Below are positions 55,105 to 64,000 of a DNA stretch of 64,000 nt, piece by piece. The notes beneath the pieces were generated by a model. It saw only the letters and a program-made list of their open reading frames with translations. It had not been told where the DNA came from and did no database searches. The first letter of the stretch is position 1, and each line of letters begins with the position of its first letter. The DNA is from Dipodascopsis uninucleata var. uninucleata. Its lineage: Eukaryota > Ascomycota > Lipomycetes > Lipomycetales > Lipomycetaceae. Made by a program: the position numbers and the translations under genes. Location: assembly GCA_030568195.1 (NCBI GenBank), contig JAJLTO010000016.1:124001-188000 (forward strand). Direction: 5' to 3'.

Positions 55105-55544
55105 ACATGATACTGGTGAAATCTGCCACGACTTGCATTTATTCGATCTTTGCTTTTGTTATTAATATTCCTCTTGTCATTCTTTTTACATGTTTTATAT
55201 TCAGATAACTCATCTACACATTTCTCCGGAAATAATCAATAGACATGTAAGCTTTAAACATAATACTACATAGATAAGAGACAATGATGATATCAAGCGC
55301 CACACTATATGCGGCTCAGGTATATATTTAATTCTGCTTTCTTCTGAAATTATATACAGTCTGCTTCAGACAGCAACGAACTAAAAGTATTCGAAAATAT
55401 CTGTCTCAAAAATGATATAAATAACAGAAACAAACCATAATATATAGATAGATTGTTATTAAGATAGAAAGGTTTAACAATATGAAATATTGAAAAATCA
55501 AATGTTTGCATGGCAATACAACACCATGAATAAACGTAGACCAA
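55105..55544. other. Convergent spacer kinase/cyclin
   Basis: 440 bp, AT-rich. I checked it in the plus frames for a missing KA1 exon and found none. It is probably 3' UTR sequence of both genes. Confidence 0.55.
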
Positions 55545-56597
55545 TTATTCAGAGGTTATATTAGTGCACTGGCTGTTCGTATTAGTTCGTCGAACTCCTG
55601 ATCGTCTACTAAGCATAAAAGTAGAATTTAACAATGCCGCTGACCAGCGCTCAAAAGCATCTTCTGAAATGTGTATTTTCCAGTTGACAGCTTTCAAAAA
55701 CGCGATCTCATTAGCATTAATCTCGGACGTCGACAAACCAGAAATCTTACTCCAGGCTTTTGCACTATAATTCTTATCTTGCAGATACTTACTAGCAAGC
55801 ATGAGCGAAGTCAGAAATGATCTTCGCCCACACTGAAGTGCAACAAGTTCCTCAGATAGACCAGATAAATTTTTAACTAGAGGTCTAATAAGAACAAGAT
55901 AATAAAGTGCAACCTGAAGAGTTGAGTAACTTGTACGCGACCGTCGAAGTGTTTCTTCTATAAATGTTCGCAATGGAAGAATCTGTGCTTCTGCAACTGA
56001 ACGATCTTCACAAGTGGCAGAAGGCCACAGCGATTCTATAAGAATAGCAGCAGTATCAACCAATGATTCAACAAATACTTCACGACGCTCTACAACACTA
56101 GTTAAACCATAAGGTTTGGATTTGTGCAAAGTTGCGCTACCTGAAAACGAAGACGATTTCGTCACCTTACAGTTACTGGTCTTAACAGAAAGTGATTTAG
56201 CAATTGATGATGCAGAATGTCGACGTTCGATCGATGGCCTATGAACAGCATGCTCCGGTGAAGAAGGACATGAAGTATGAGCAAGGTAATCTAGAGATGA
56301 CGGTGAAAAAGTAGAGTGGTGAACGCTGATCCCAGAGTCAGGAGAAGACGCTGATGAACTCAACAGGGTTGAGACTGACGACGCAAGTGAAGGTGTATAC
56401 TCATCACAAGACGAGAGCGATGAACTGGATGCACCCGAACTAGCCGCACCCGAACTAGCCGTCGACACAGGAGCAACCGACATAGAAGTCAGGATGGAGG
56501 CTGTCGAAGCAGTAGCTGTTAAGCTATCACTATCCACTTTAGTCTTTGAATTGGCAATTTCAAGAAATACACCTTCCACAACATTCAAAGCCAGCAT
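55545..56597 (-). CDS. Pho80/Pcl-type cyclin (Pcl5-like)
   Basis: A single exon of 350 residues. Residues 1-185 are Ser/Ala/Thr-rich with several Ser-Pro sites, including a tandem ASSGA repeat. The cyclin box spans about 190-325: LPLRTFIEETLRRSRTSYST, LQVALYYLVLIRPLVKNLSG, RRSFLTSLMLASKYLQDKNY, AKAWSKISGLSTSEINANEI and FLKAVNWKIHISEDAFERW. This pattern identifies partners of the Pho85-class CDK. The RRSFLTSLMLASKYLQD and NEIAFLKAVNW segments are closest to Pcl5/Clg1-like cyclins. Yeast Pcl5 directs Pho85 to destabilise Gcn4, but that role is only an analogy here. A stop codon lies directly upstream (56604), so the start is firm. One CACGAAA and one ACGCGT lie about 1.05 and 0.74 kb upstream. 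Confidence 0.87.
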   Translation of the reverse strand: MLALNVVEGVFLEIANSKTKVDSDSLTATASTASILTSMSVAPVSTASSGAASSGASSSSLSSCDEYTPSLASSVSTLLSSSASSPDSGISVHHSTFSPSSLDYLAHTSCPSSPEHAVHRPSIERRHSASSIAKSLSVKTSNCKVTKSSSFSGSATLHKSKPYGLTSVVERREVFVESLVDTAAILIESLWPSATCEDRSVAEAQILPLRTFIEETLRRSRTSYSTLQVALYYLVLIRPLVKNLSGLSEELVALQCGRRSFLTSLMLASKYLQDKNYSAKAWSKISGLSTSEINANEIAFLKAVNWKIHISEDAFERWSAALLNSTFMLSRRSGVRRTNTNSQCTNITSE

Positions 56598-57333
56598 TTC
56601 TTCCTAAATTTTCCTTTTGCTCTCTCGAGAACTTTTGTAGTGTGTTTATAAACAGGAATAACAAAAGACGATACTCAATAACGTGTAGACAACAAAAACC
56701 TGCTTTTCTGCTTTTGTGTCGAGAGAGAACACAACTTAAACTGTACAAATATCCAAACCAAACTGTAGATGACAATAACACAATCCAATAATCGAAAAAA
56801 TTGAGAAATTAACTTTTCTTTGTTAATCCTAATTAGTAGCTATATGCAGCGAGATCAGAAATGAAGAAAATAATATGACAATATTATGTGATGACTAAAG
56901 TGAAGTCTACTCCTTCCTCTTCCTTTTATCTTCAAGAACTAATCCTAACGAGATAGATAAAAGAAATCTAAAGAGACCAAGAAACAAAAAAAGGTCAGAG
57001 TGACCGGAACTATTCCCAGAGCAAATGATGAACCGACAGATACGAGAAGCTTGAATCTTTAGAGAAAGGCTGTAAACGCCCCTTCCCTCTCTCTAGAGAG
57101 TACGTGAAGATTCAAACAGACGGGATACTAAACAAAACTGAAAATAAAACAGCTTTCAATGAAAAAAGAAAAACAGTGCGGTTGAGAGACTGTTACTTCC
57201 TTTCCTTTATTTCCTCAAGTTGCTTTTACAGCTTCTTAATATTGAGAAACGAAGGCCATGACGGACCACATAGAAAAAACCATTTTGTAATATATAAATC
57301 AGCTAGATGAGTAAGACGAAAGTAAGGAAATAA

Positions 57334-57339
57334 ACGCGT
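57334..57339. promoter_or_regulatory. MluI cell-cycle box upstream of the cyclin
   Basis: ACGCGT about 740 bp upstream of the Pcl-type cyclin start. A single copy, so weaker evidence than at CDT1. Together with the CACGAAA box 310 bp further away it suggests G1/S control. Confidence 0.35.
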
Positions 57340-57648
57340 AAAATTTCCGAGTAGATGTAGCTTATATCTTAAAGTATAAATGAGAGCAAGTAATTTGACT
57401 AAACTGCAGTAGAGTAACGAAATAACGATGATGCTAATAATGACAATCACGGAAAGAAAGCTGACTGAACCGCAACAAAAAAGACCCTGAAATAAACTGA
57501 GTGAAACAAGGGACACGCATAAAGCACCCAACTAAAATACAACCGATAGCGATTATATCAACAGACGACGAATTTTGAACAAGTCACGTCTCGCTGCCGA
57601 AGGAAGTCGAAATCCACGATATTATAATTTCTTCCAAAGCTTTGCACG

Positions 57649-57655
57649 CACGAAA
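57649..57655. promoter_or_regulatory. SCB-type box CACGAAA upstream of the cyclin
   Basis: CACGAAA is the Swi4 cell-cycle box known from G1 cyclin promoters in budding yeast. It lies about 1.05 kb upstream of the cyclin start. Single copy, tentative. Confidence 0.33.
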
Positions 57656-60309
57656 ATACCAAGATTTTTTCTCTCGACTCAGTAATTCACACAGATGCTA
57701 TCAAGAATGTCGTAACGAATAAAGCAAATCAAATATATCAATCTAACTATTAGCCGTTCCCATATAAAACCTATTTGCGCCGTTATAACAATCCCACAAG
57801 CACCAAGCAAGTACAATAAAGCACGTTCTTGCTATGAATCTTTGTATATCTCCCTACTGCTTCTTGCACACAAGATCAAATCCAAAGCGAAAAAGAAACG
57901 CTACAGCTGTCCAATATAAAGAAGAAACTAGTCACTCTTACGATCCAGGACTGGAAGTTTGTACTTTGTGAGCGAAAAAGAGGAAAAAAATAAAATCTTC
58001 AAGCACAACACAACAAAAAGACAAAGAAACACGCTCGATCGAAAAGAAAAAACCGGGAAAAATGAGTGAGGACTTCTCAGTCACTTCTGTTGCCAAATAT
58101 TAAAGAATATGCGATTATTATGGTCTCAAGGAAAAAAGATAAAACCTGTCACTACTATAGTAATAAACAGCGATTTTGACAAGGGAAGGAGCCGGCGTTA
58201 TAAGTAAATAGCTATCGTCAGTGGCGAAGCGTCACTCGTGAGCTCGTGCAGCAGGCGGTGAGCAATTCTTAAACGGTAAGGTTTCACGGAAGCCGCCTTC
58301 ACGCAACCCTTAAACCTCAACGCCACGACTAAATAAATGAGACCTTGCCTGGGTCTGCCCTATCTGATTACCTGAATTCCTTCATGTCAAACCCTAAATT
58401 AGAGGTTCGATGTCTGGTATACAGTACTAAACCCTTGCATGCTGTTGCAGAATGAAGCTAGATTCAGACAAACTTTCAAAAAAGCAAAGACAACTACTGC
58501 AAGATTATTCGTGCAGGAGAATATATTAGAAAAAGTAATGTGACTATTCACTAAGATTTACTAACTGCACTTGCGGTTTACTTCGTGCAACGTATGACGT
58601 AGCTTACTGAGGGAAGCGAAACAGAAAGAAGAGTCATTTCATGCAGCAAAACTAGATCTCATCGCTTACCTAATAAAACGCTATGCATGACATAAGTGGA
58701 TTATCCGCCGTCTGTAATGACTCAGGGTATGTATGACGAGTAGCAGGGAAAATATTATGTCATTCAACTATTTACATACGCAAGTTCGACCACAACTTAG
58801 TGGCATCGTAAGAGTAGCGCTACGAGTGGTGATAAGGCCCTAGGCCCTAGGAGCCTTCCCCCGGCTCTGGCGAAGACAGAAAATCTGGGTACCATATCTT
58901 CTCAATTAGGGAGTTTCACAGAGCTGTAGAGAGAACTCATGCCTCTTCGTAGTATCGATCTAGTCTCTTTTACTGCTGTCACAGTCGGACACAGGAGAGA
59001 ACTATATATGGAATGAGAGCAGCGCAAGCATTCAGTGTCTTAGGCAGCAGAGGTGCAGCTTTTGAGCCTCAGATCACAAAAGCGATTTAGACGAAAGCGG
59101 CAGTAGCGTGTGCCAAATATTTACAAGTATGGAGTACGACTAAAAAGTGGTTTTAGTGTATTCTGCTGTATATACGCAGAAGTGAAAGAATAATAATCGC
59201 ATGTGACATAAAATAGGAAACTAAAAAAGTAATAGTAAGTCACTGCCTCGGAGAAGCCCTTCGTGGCATATAGAAGTCCTTTGAAGCAAGGGAGGTATAC
59301 AAATAATAGTAATAGTAACGCACAAACCACCAAGTACAGTCATACATGATAACCCAAAAGCATATAGATTGTGACCTTGAAGTAAAACAAGACTCATTGG
59401 TCGTAAATTAGACGAAAAGAAAGAGCGTAAATATTTCCTAGCACTAGCTAAAGAACAAAATTATTACCTGAAAATATTCAAAACCAGTTTAGTGAGAGCA
59501 TTTTGTAGCTGCTTCACTATCACTGACAACAATATAGTATGAGCTACACAATATAAGGTAAATTCAAAAAAAAATAAATAAAAATAAATAAAAATAAAAT
59601 GTAAAATAAAATAGTCGCAAAACAGCTTGTAACCAGCAGCATCAAACAAGACAGGTCAAAATAGAAGAGAGCTTACAATACCACTTAACACAAACAAACA
59701 TATAAAGTATAAATTCACAAAGCCTATACTTGTAAACTAGCAAAATACAAGGACGACACTACTGTACACTAGACAGCCCCATAGCAAACAGAAAGACTAG
59801 ATACTATGACCTAGTACAAGCAGATTATCTAGATATTCGTAGATCAGCATATTGGCAAATGTTGAAGTAGTAGTAATTAGTGGCCATATAGCCAAAGAGA
59901 CCTGACCGCTGCGAAACCAACGACAGCAACAACTGCAATATAATACTAATACAGAATATCATTTAACTAGCTCTTACAAAAACCAAAATAGCGTGTTAAA
60001 GTCAAAAGCGTCAAAAAAATCAAAAGAGTGTCAATGAGGTTCGCGATAGCAGACAAGACAAAATTTAAAAAAATAGACGCTTAAGCCTCACGAGCATGAC
60101 ATAATGACCAGATTATCTGGATGCGATACAAAAAATGCGGCAAAAATAGCAGTAACGAAAATCTACTATAATAACTACGATAAGCTGAGACTGAAATCAA
60201 GACCAGAAAACATATGGATGCAAAACTGAAAACAAAAAAGGCCTACCACCATTAGCATGATACATAATGACAGAAAGCAGTTACAGGTTACCATATAAGC
60301 ATACTCTAT

Positions 60310-61352
60310 TTAGTCCTCGTAGATATGAAAGTCGATTTTTCGCTTTACTCCACCAAGATTGAGTTCGTCAACGTCATATAGTTTTAAGGCTTTCCCTGGC
60401 GCACTCAGTGGCCACCGATCGCAAGCTCGAGACTCTAGTAATGGACCTATCGCGTCGCCCGGCTGATAACGTCGGATGCGGGGACGTGGCGGCGTGATAT
60501 AAGACATGTCCTTGTCGAGATCAGGTTCGAGTTCATCTACCCTCTCTTCAGTTTCTCGGCGTAGCGGCGTGAATTGCATCATGGCAAGCGATGGTGATTT
60601 TAAGCTTTGCATCTGCGGCTGTTGCAATCCAGCTATGGTGTCTACAGTATTTGCTGGTAAAGCACCAGAAAATGATAGCTCGTTCACAGTAGCCCTCGAC
60701 CGTCTATATTGCCTTTGATCTGAAGTAGACTCTAAAAATAAAGATTGTGCATTAATCTGTGTATGGAGAGTTCCATTTCTTGCATTCTGTTGATCTGGGT
60801 CGTGCTGCCCACAATTCAATGTAACTTGCTCGATGGATAGATCTCCTAGCACGTTTCTTCCAACAGGAATTTTATTTCCCCAGGAACCACGCCCTAATAG
60901 AATTGATTCTGCTTCTGGAGGTGCGATATTTTCTTTGTTTTCGTCATCTTCATCACTGTCTTCCAATTTGTTCTGTTGTCCGGAGCTCGTTTCTGAAATA
61001 TCTGGATCAACAAACACCGTAATTCTCTCTCGCAAGTTTGTACTGTGTCGCGCAATATCTAATCCACCAAGGTCTCGCCTCCGTGGACTTAGGCTCTTTG
61101 ATCGACTTTTCGGCTGCACGCTTTTGGGTGACAGCTTGAATGGCGACTCGAGGCCAGGTGACGACGCGTTCTCATCCAATGCCCTTAATGCTGGCGAAGC
61201 CAGAAGCTTTCTCTTAGGCGATCGCCTCGATCCACCAATCCTTCCTGTACGTATTCATCCGAGATTAGCAAATATTTTCATAGAGTGCCTAGCCAATAGC
61301 GTTTGGTACACCTGGCGGTATAAACCTCGGGCGACTTACGTGAGGATTCCAT
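60310..61352 (-). CDS. KEN-box, Ser-Pro-rich protein of unknown function
   Basis: Two exons on the minus strand: 61352-61340 (only 13 nt, MESS plus one base) and 61244-60310. The intron is 95 bp, GTAAGT to CAG. The product is 315 residues. The N-terminus is basic with many Ser-Pro CDK sites (RRSPKRKLLASPALRAL, SPFKLSPKSV, SRSKSLSPRRR). An acidic stretch leads into a KEN box at 108-110 (ENKENIAPP), the APC/C degradation signal. The middle is Gln/Ser/Asn-rich. TPLRRE, TPPRPRIR and the last residues KRKIDFHIYED look conserved. I do not recognise the family. An APC/C substrate or regulator (securin- or Acm1-like) is possible but unproven. It is divergent from CDC23, an APC/C subunit. A single ACGCGT and a forkhead box lie upstream. 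Confidence 0.72.
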
Positions 61353-61604
61353 GACGTTTAGGCACGTTATCTGCAGAATGCAAAGATTGCTTCCGATTAT
61401 ATTCTATAGCTCCTATTTTACTCGTTTAAATTTCTTCTATTCTCGTCCGTTCACTTTCGTTGATAATCTTAACAACGTCTTGTTTGTCTGATATGAATAT
61501 TAGAAAAATCAATAATGTTTGTCAGGAGTTTTATATTTCATATCGATGTTCTTAAACCCAGGAGCATTTGAATTTCATCAGGGTAAGGTGTCATCGCGTT
61601 TTCA

Positions 61605-61610
61605 CGCGTT
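61605..61610. promoter_or_regulatory. MluI cell-cycle box in the KEN-box/CDC23 promoter
   Basis: TTCACGCGTTTT contains ACGCGT. A related ATCGCGTTTT lies 10 bp to the left. About 250 bp upstream of the KEN-box gene and 480 bp upstream of CDC23. Confidence 0.45.
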
Positions 61611-61671
61611 TTTACTGAGTTTCTTTTAAATGGGCTAAACAGCTACAGTTTTCCCTGGTCAGTAAACAGAG

Positions 61672-61678
61672 CAGAGTG
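61672..61678 (+). promoter_or_regulatory. Forkhead-type box GTAAACA
   Basis: GTAAACA is the core site for Fkh-type forkhead factors that drive G2/M genes in yeasts. It lies 62 bp from the MluI box and 320 bp from the KEN-box gene start. Single copy, tentative. Confidence 0.35.
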
Positions 61679-62090
61679 CATAAGGAAGGAGGTTAGTTAG
61701 CTTAAAGCATTAAAGATTGACACAAAGGGAGAAAATTACCTTTTAAGACGGGACTTCGACGTAATTCTTTGGACTGATCTCTGGTGGTCTCCTTAGCAGT
61801 GAAAGTAGCAGTCGTACTATCGCTGAATTCTAGCTTTGCGATAGCAAAATATTGACGACAGTAAAGACAGCAATTTCTGAAGTATAATAACGCCCAGATT
61901 CTCGTTCATGGATACGATCTATCAAAAAGAGAGAAGGGAGATCGTATTAATATTTAGACCGGTAAAGATCTGATTGAACAGAGAGCATCATAGCAAGTTG
62001 TGGCTTAAGCATTGGTAGAAGACAGTTTGATAACGCAAGCATAGATACCATCTAAGTACAGTTAAATACAGGCATAAAAATATAAGCTAC

Positions 62091-63782
62091 ATGATTAATC
62101 AAGAAGTTGTCGACGTTGCCAATACAGAGGACGCAATGGAGTGGCCCTCAGTGAATACTCAAGGCAGGTTAGTGCCGGATACTAGTTACATACTCCAACT
62201 AGAAAGCGAGCTAGAGTTGGCACAGAATATTCTTTCTGAAAGATGCTTATATGAATCAGCAAAATGGACAGCGGAGGCTCTCAACGGATTAGCGTTACCG
62301 CAAACTGATGAGGTCGATATGGATTCTTATAATCATGGCACAGCACTTACGGATCTTTCCACATATGGCATGTCAGAGAATCTGTCACCTATAGAAAAGA
62401 GAAAATACAGATTGGCGAAGGCGTGCTTTGATTGCAGGGAGTACGATCGCACGGCCGCTTTATTAGCAGAATGCAAAAGTTCCAAATGTTTATTTCTAAA
62501 GCTGTATGCTCGATATATTTCGGGCGAGAAAAAGAGAGAGGAGCAGAGTGAAATAATCCTGGGGCCTCTTGATGGTGATTCAACACCAAACAAGCAACTT
62601 GTCCCTATAATTAGTGAGCTTGAGCAATATATTAGAAATGTTGATAGATCAGAACATGATCCATTCTTGTTATATTTATATGGAATAGTTCTAATCAAAC
62701 ACAAATGCGAGAAAGCAGCTATCGAACCACTCCTTCGATCTGTTAAGATATACCCTTTTAACTGGGGTGCTTGGCAGGAGTTGTCCGTGTGCGTATCAGC
62801 TATCGACCAGCTTCCTCAGATACTTTCAAGAATATCAGTTACACATGTAATGTCGAAAATGTTTGAGGTTGTTACCTGTCAGGAACTATTTCAGTCAACG
62901 AATGCTGTGTTGGCTACATTAGCTCAGCTGGATACTATATTTCCTAATTTCCATTTTCTAAAGATACAGAGAGCTCTCTTATCGTATCATGCTCTAGATT
63001 ACGCTGACTCTGAAGCTTTGTTTGATTCGGTTCTTACTTCAGATCCTCATCGACTAGATGACATGGATATGTATTCTAATATCTTGTATGTAACCGAACA
63101 GAAAGCTAAGCTTGCATATCTAGCCCAGCTTGCTTCGGCTACGGATAAATTTAGACCAGAAACTTGCTGCATTATTGCAAATTATTACTCTCTAAAATCT
63201 GAGCACGAAAAAGCTGTAGTTTACTATAGAAGAGCACTTACGCTTAATAGGAATTGTCTGGGTGCATGGACATTAATGGGCCACGAGTATGTGGAGCTCA
63301 AAAATATCCGTGCTGCAATTGAAAGTTATCGCCGAGCAATAGGTGTCAACAGCAAAGATGTTCGTGCTTGGTATGGTTTGGGACAGGCTTATGAAGTGAT
63401 AGAGATGTATTACTATTCCTTTTTTTATTATCAGCGAGCTGCTGCGCTTAAGCCGTTCGATCACCGTATGTGGGTGGCTCTGGGGAACTGTTTTGAGAAG
63501 CTACAAAGACCCACTGAGGCAATCAAGTCGTATAAGCGAGCTCTTACTCTCACTGAGATGGATATCAATATTTTGCAGAAGCTAAGCGCGTTATATGCCA
63601 GTATTGGAGACATGTCAACGGCAGCCAGATATGCACAGCACTCGAAAGACGTTGAGGCTCAGAGGAATGCACCTGCTGGAGGAACTGGCAAAGCAGGCGC
63701 TACTTCGAGTCCCTTGAGAGCAGGCGCTACATCATCTCAATATAGAAATAATTCTGGTTCCGGTAATATGATTATAGAATAG
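62091..63782 (+). CDS. CDC23: Anaphase-promoting complex subunit Cdc23/Apc8
   Basis: A single exon of 563 residues (fission yeast Cut23 is 565). The N-terminal helical part (LELAQNILSERCLYESAKWT) and SPIEKRKYRLAKACFDCREY match Apc8. The middle contains FHFLKIQRALLSYHALDYAD and DDMDMYSNILYVTEQKAKLA, diagnostic of this subunit. TPR repeats follow (YYSLKSEHEKAVVYYRRALT, GAWTLMGHEYVELKNIRAAI, AWYGLGQAYEVIEMYYYSFF, MWVALGNCFEKLQRPTEAIK). The tail is Gly/Ser/Ala-rich with a short GAGATSS-type repeat. Apc8 is a scaffold TPR subunit that binds the IR tails of Cdc20/Cdh1 or Apc10. Divergent from the KEN-box gene. Confidence 0.95.
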   Translation: MINQEVVDVANTEDAMEWPSVNTQGRLVPDTSYILQLESELELAQNILSERCLYESAKWTAEALNGLALPQTDEVDMDSYNHGTALTDLSTYGMSENLSPIEKRKYRLAKACFDCREYDRTAALLAECKSSKCLFLKLYARYISGEKKREEQSEIILGPLDGDSTPNKQLVPIISELEQYIRNVDRSEHDPFLLYLYGIVLIKHKCEKAAIEPLLRSVKIYPFNWGAWQELSVCVSAIDQLPQILSRISVTHVMSKMFEVVTCQELFQSTNAVLATLAQLDTIFPNFHFLKIQRALLSYHALDYADSEALFDSVLTSDPHRLDDMDMYSNILYVTEQKAKLAYLAQLASATDKFRPETCCIIANYYSLKSEHEKAVVYYRRALTLNRNCLGAWTLMGHEYVELKNIRAAIESYRRAIGVNSKDVRAWYGLGQAYEVIEMYYYSFFYYQRAAALKPFDHRMWVALGNCFEKLQRPTEAIKSYKRALTLTEMDINILQKLSALYASIGDMSTAARYAQHSKDVEAQRNAPAGGTGKAGATSSPLRAGATSSQYRNNSGSGNMIIE

Positions 63783-64000
63783 TAAATTGTCACGATAGTT
63801 GATTCCTCTCAAACGAGTGTATACATTAATGAAGCTTATCTTCATATTTATCGTGTACAGCGTCGGTCATCAGTCATCAATAGTCATTAAGCATCCATTA
63901 CTATCATTTCATAGTATCAAAAACCGTGCAGTTTAATACTCTTAAAAATTTACGCCGAATGTCATAATGATCTCTAACTAATGAATAATAAAGGATTTTA
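63783..64000. other. 3' flank of CDC23
   Basis: 218 bp of AT-rich sequence to the window edge, probably 3' UTR and spacer. Nothing else is seen. Confidence 0.5.

Larger units (their letters stand above)
56598..60309. other. 3.7 kb gene-free region, purine-rich plus strand
   Basis: This separates the cyclin start from the stop of the KEN-box gene. Both genes are on the minus strand, so it is the upstream region of the cyclin. The part 56600-58100 is markedly A/G-rich on plus (T/C-rich in the cyclin's sense), as in yeast 5' leaders. A-rich sequence returns at 59440-60300, with an AAATAAAT-type microsatellite near 59565-59610. A 7-bp GGCCCTA repeat lies at 58836-58851 and a TGACTCA at 58718-58724. 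No coding frame above about 100 codons is seen. Confidence 0.5.
61353..62090. other. Divergent promoter KEN-box gene/CDC23
   Basis: 738 bp shared by two divergent genes. It contains one MluI box and one forkhead-type box (listed separately). No coding sequence is seen. Confidence 0.55.

Noticed and set aside
1-64000. Mobile elements, viral relics, CRISPR arrays
   Set aside because: No transposase, reverse transcriptase or integrase motif in any frame, no long terminal or inverted repeats, and no regular spaced repeats.

Overview
This is eukaryotic nuclear DNA from an ascomycete fungus. I see 21 protein genes, and 12 of them have short spliceosomal introns. All 19 introns begin GT, and 15 begin GTAAGT. 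Sixteen end TAG, two AAG and one CAG, and several have clear CTAAC/CTGAC/CTAAT branch sites. Gene content (NOT3/5, Ctr9, Mad2, Cdc23, Cdt1, Sec12, Rpf1, a Nim1-type kinase, a Pho80/Pcl-type cyclin) fits an intron-containing yeast-like or early-diverging ascomycete (Taphrinomycotina or a basal Saccharomycotina lineage). I cannot name the species. I found no rRNA, tRNA, transposon, viral relic or CRISPR array.

Layout. Bases 1-2451: 5' part of a Bud2-like RasGAP gene (minus strand, cut by the window edge), followed by 2.9 kb without a gene. Bases 5.3-10.6 kb: D-aminoacyl-tRNA deacylase, an MFS drug-type transporter and a P450 with an unusual I-helix. Bases 12.5-20.7 kb: a Mn-type cation diffusion facilitator, an M1 aminopeptidase with a long presequence-like extension, and CDT1, which has four perfect MluI cell-cycle boxes upstream. 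Bases 21.4-42.6 kb are a dense housekeeping block: NOT3/5, GUF1, MAD2, a TMEM205-like membrane protein, a small membrane protein, a Cyp40 cyclophilin, a DHDPS-family aldolase, SEC12, RPF1, GRS1 and CTR9. Bases 42.6-64 kb are sparse: a 5.6 kb gene-free stretch, a polyglutamine zinc-finger regulator, a 2.5 kb gap, a Nim1/Hsl1-like kinase, a Pcl-type cyclin, a 3.7 kb gap, a KEN-box protein and CDC23.

How it fits together. Several genes act in cell-cycle control: Cdt1 (origin licensing), Mad2 (spindle checkpoint), Cdc23 (APC/C), the Nim1-type kinase (mitotic entry or septum), the cyclin and the KEN-box protein. G1/S or mitotic promoter elements (ACGCGT, CACGAAA, GTAAACA) lie near CDT1, the cyclin and the KEN-box/CDC23 pair. 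The divergent RPF1/GRS1 promoter carries a perfect ribosome-biogenesis RRPE element. I find no obviously new multi-gene system. The best leads are the gene-poor regulatory block at 42.6-60.3 kb, the CYP7/8-like P450 beside a transporter, the KEN-box protein paired with an APC/C subunit, and a Nim1-type kinase that ends where a KA1 domain would be expected.
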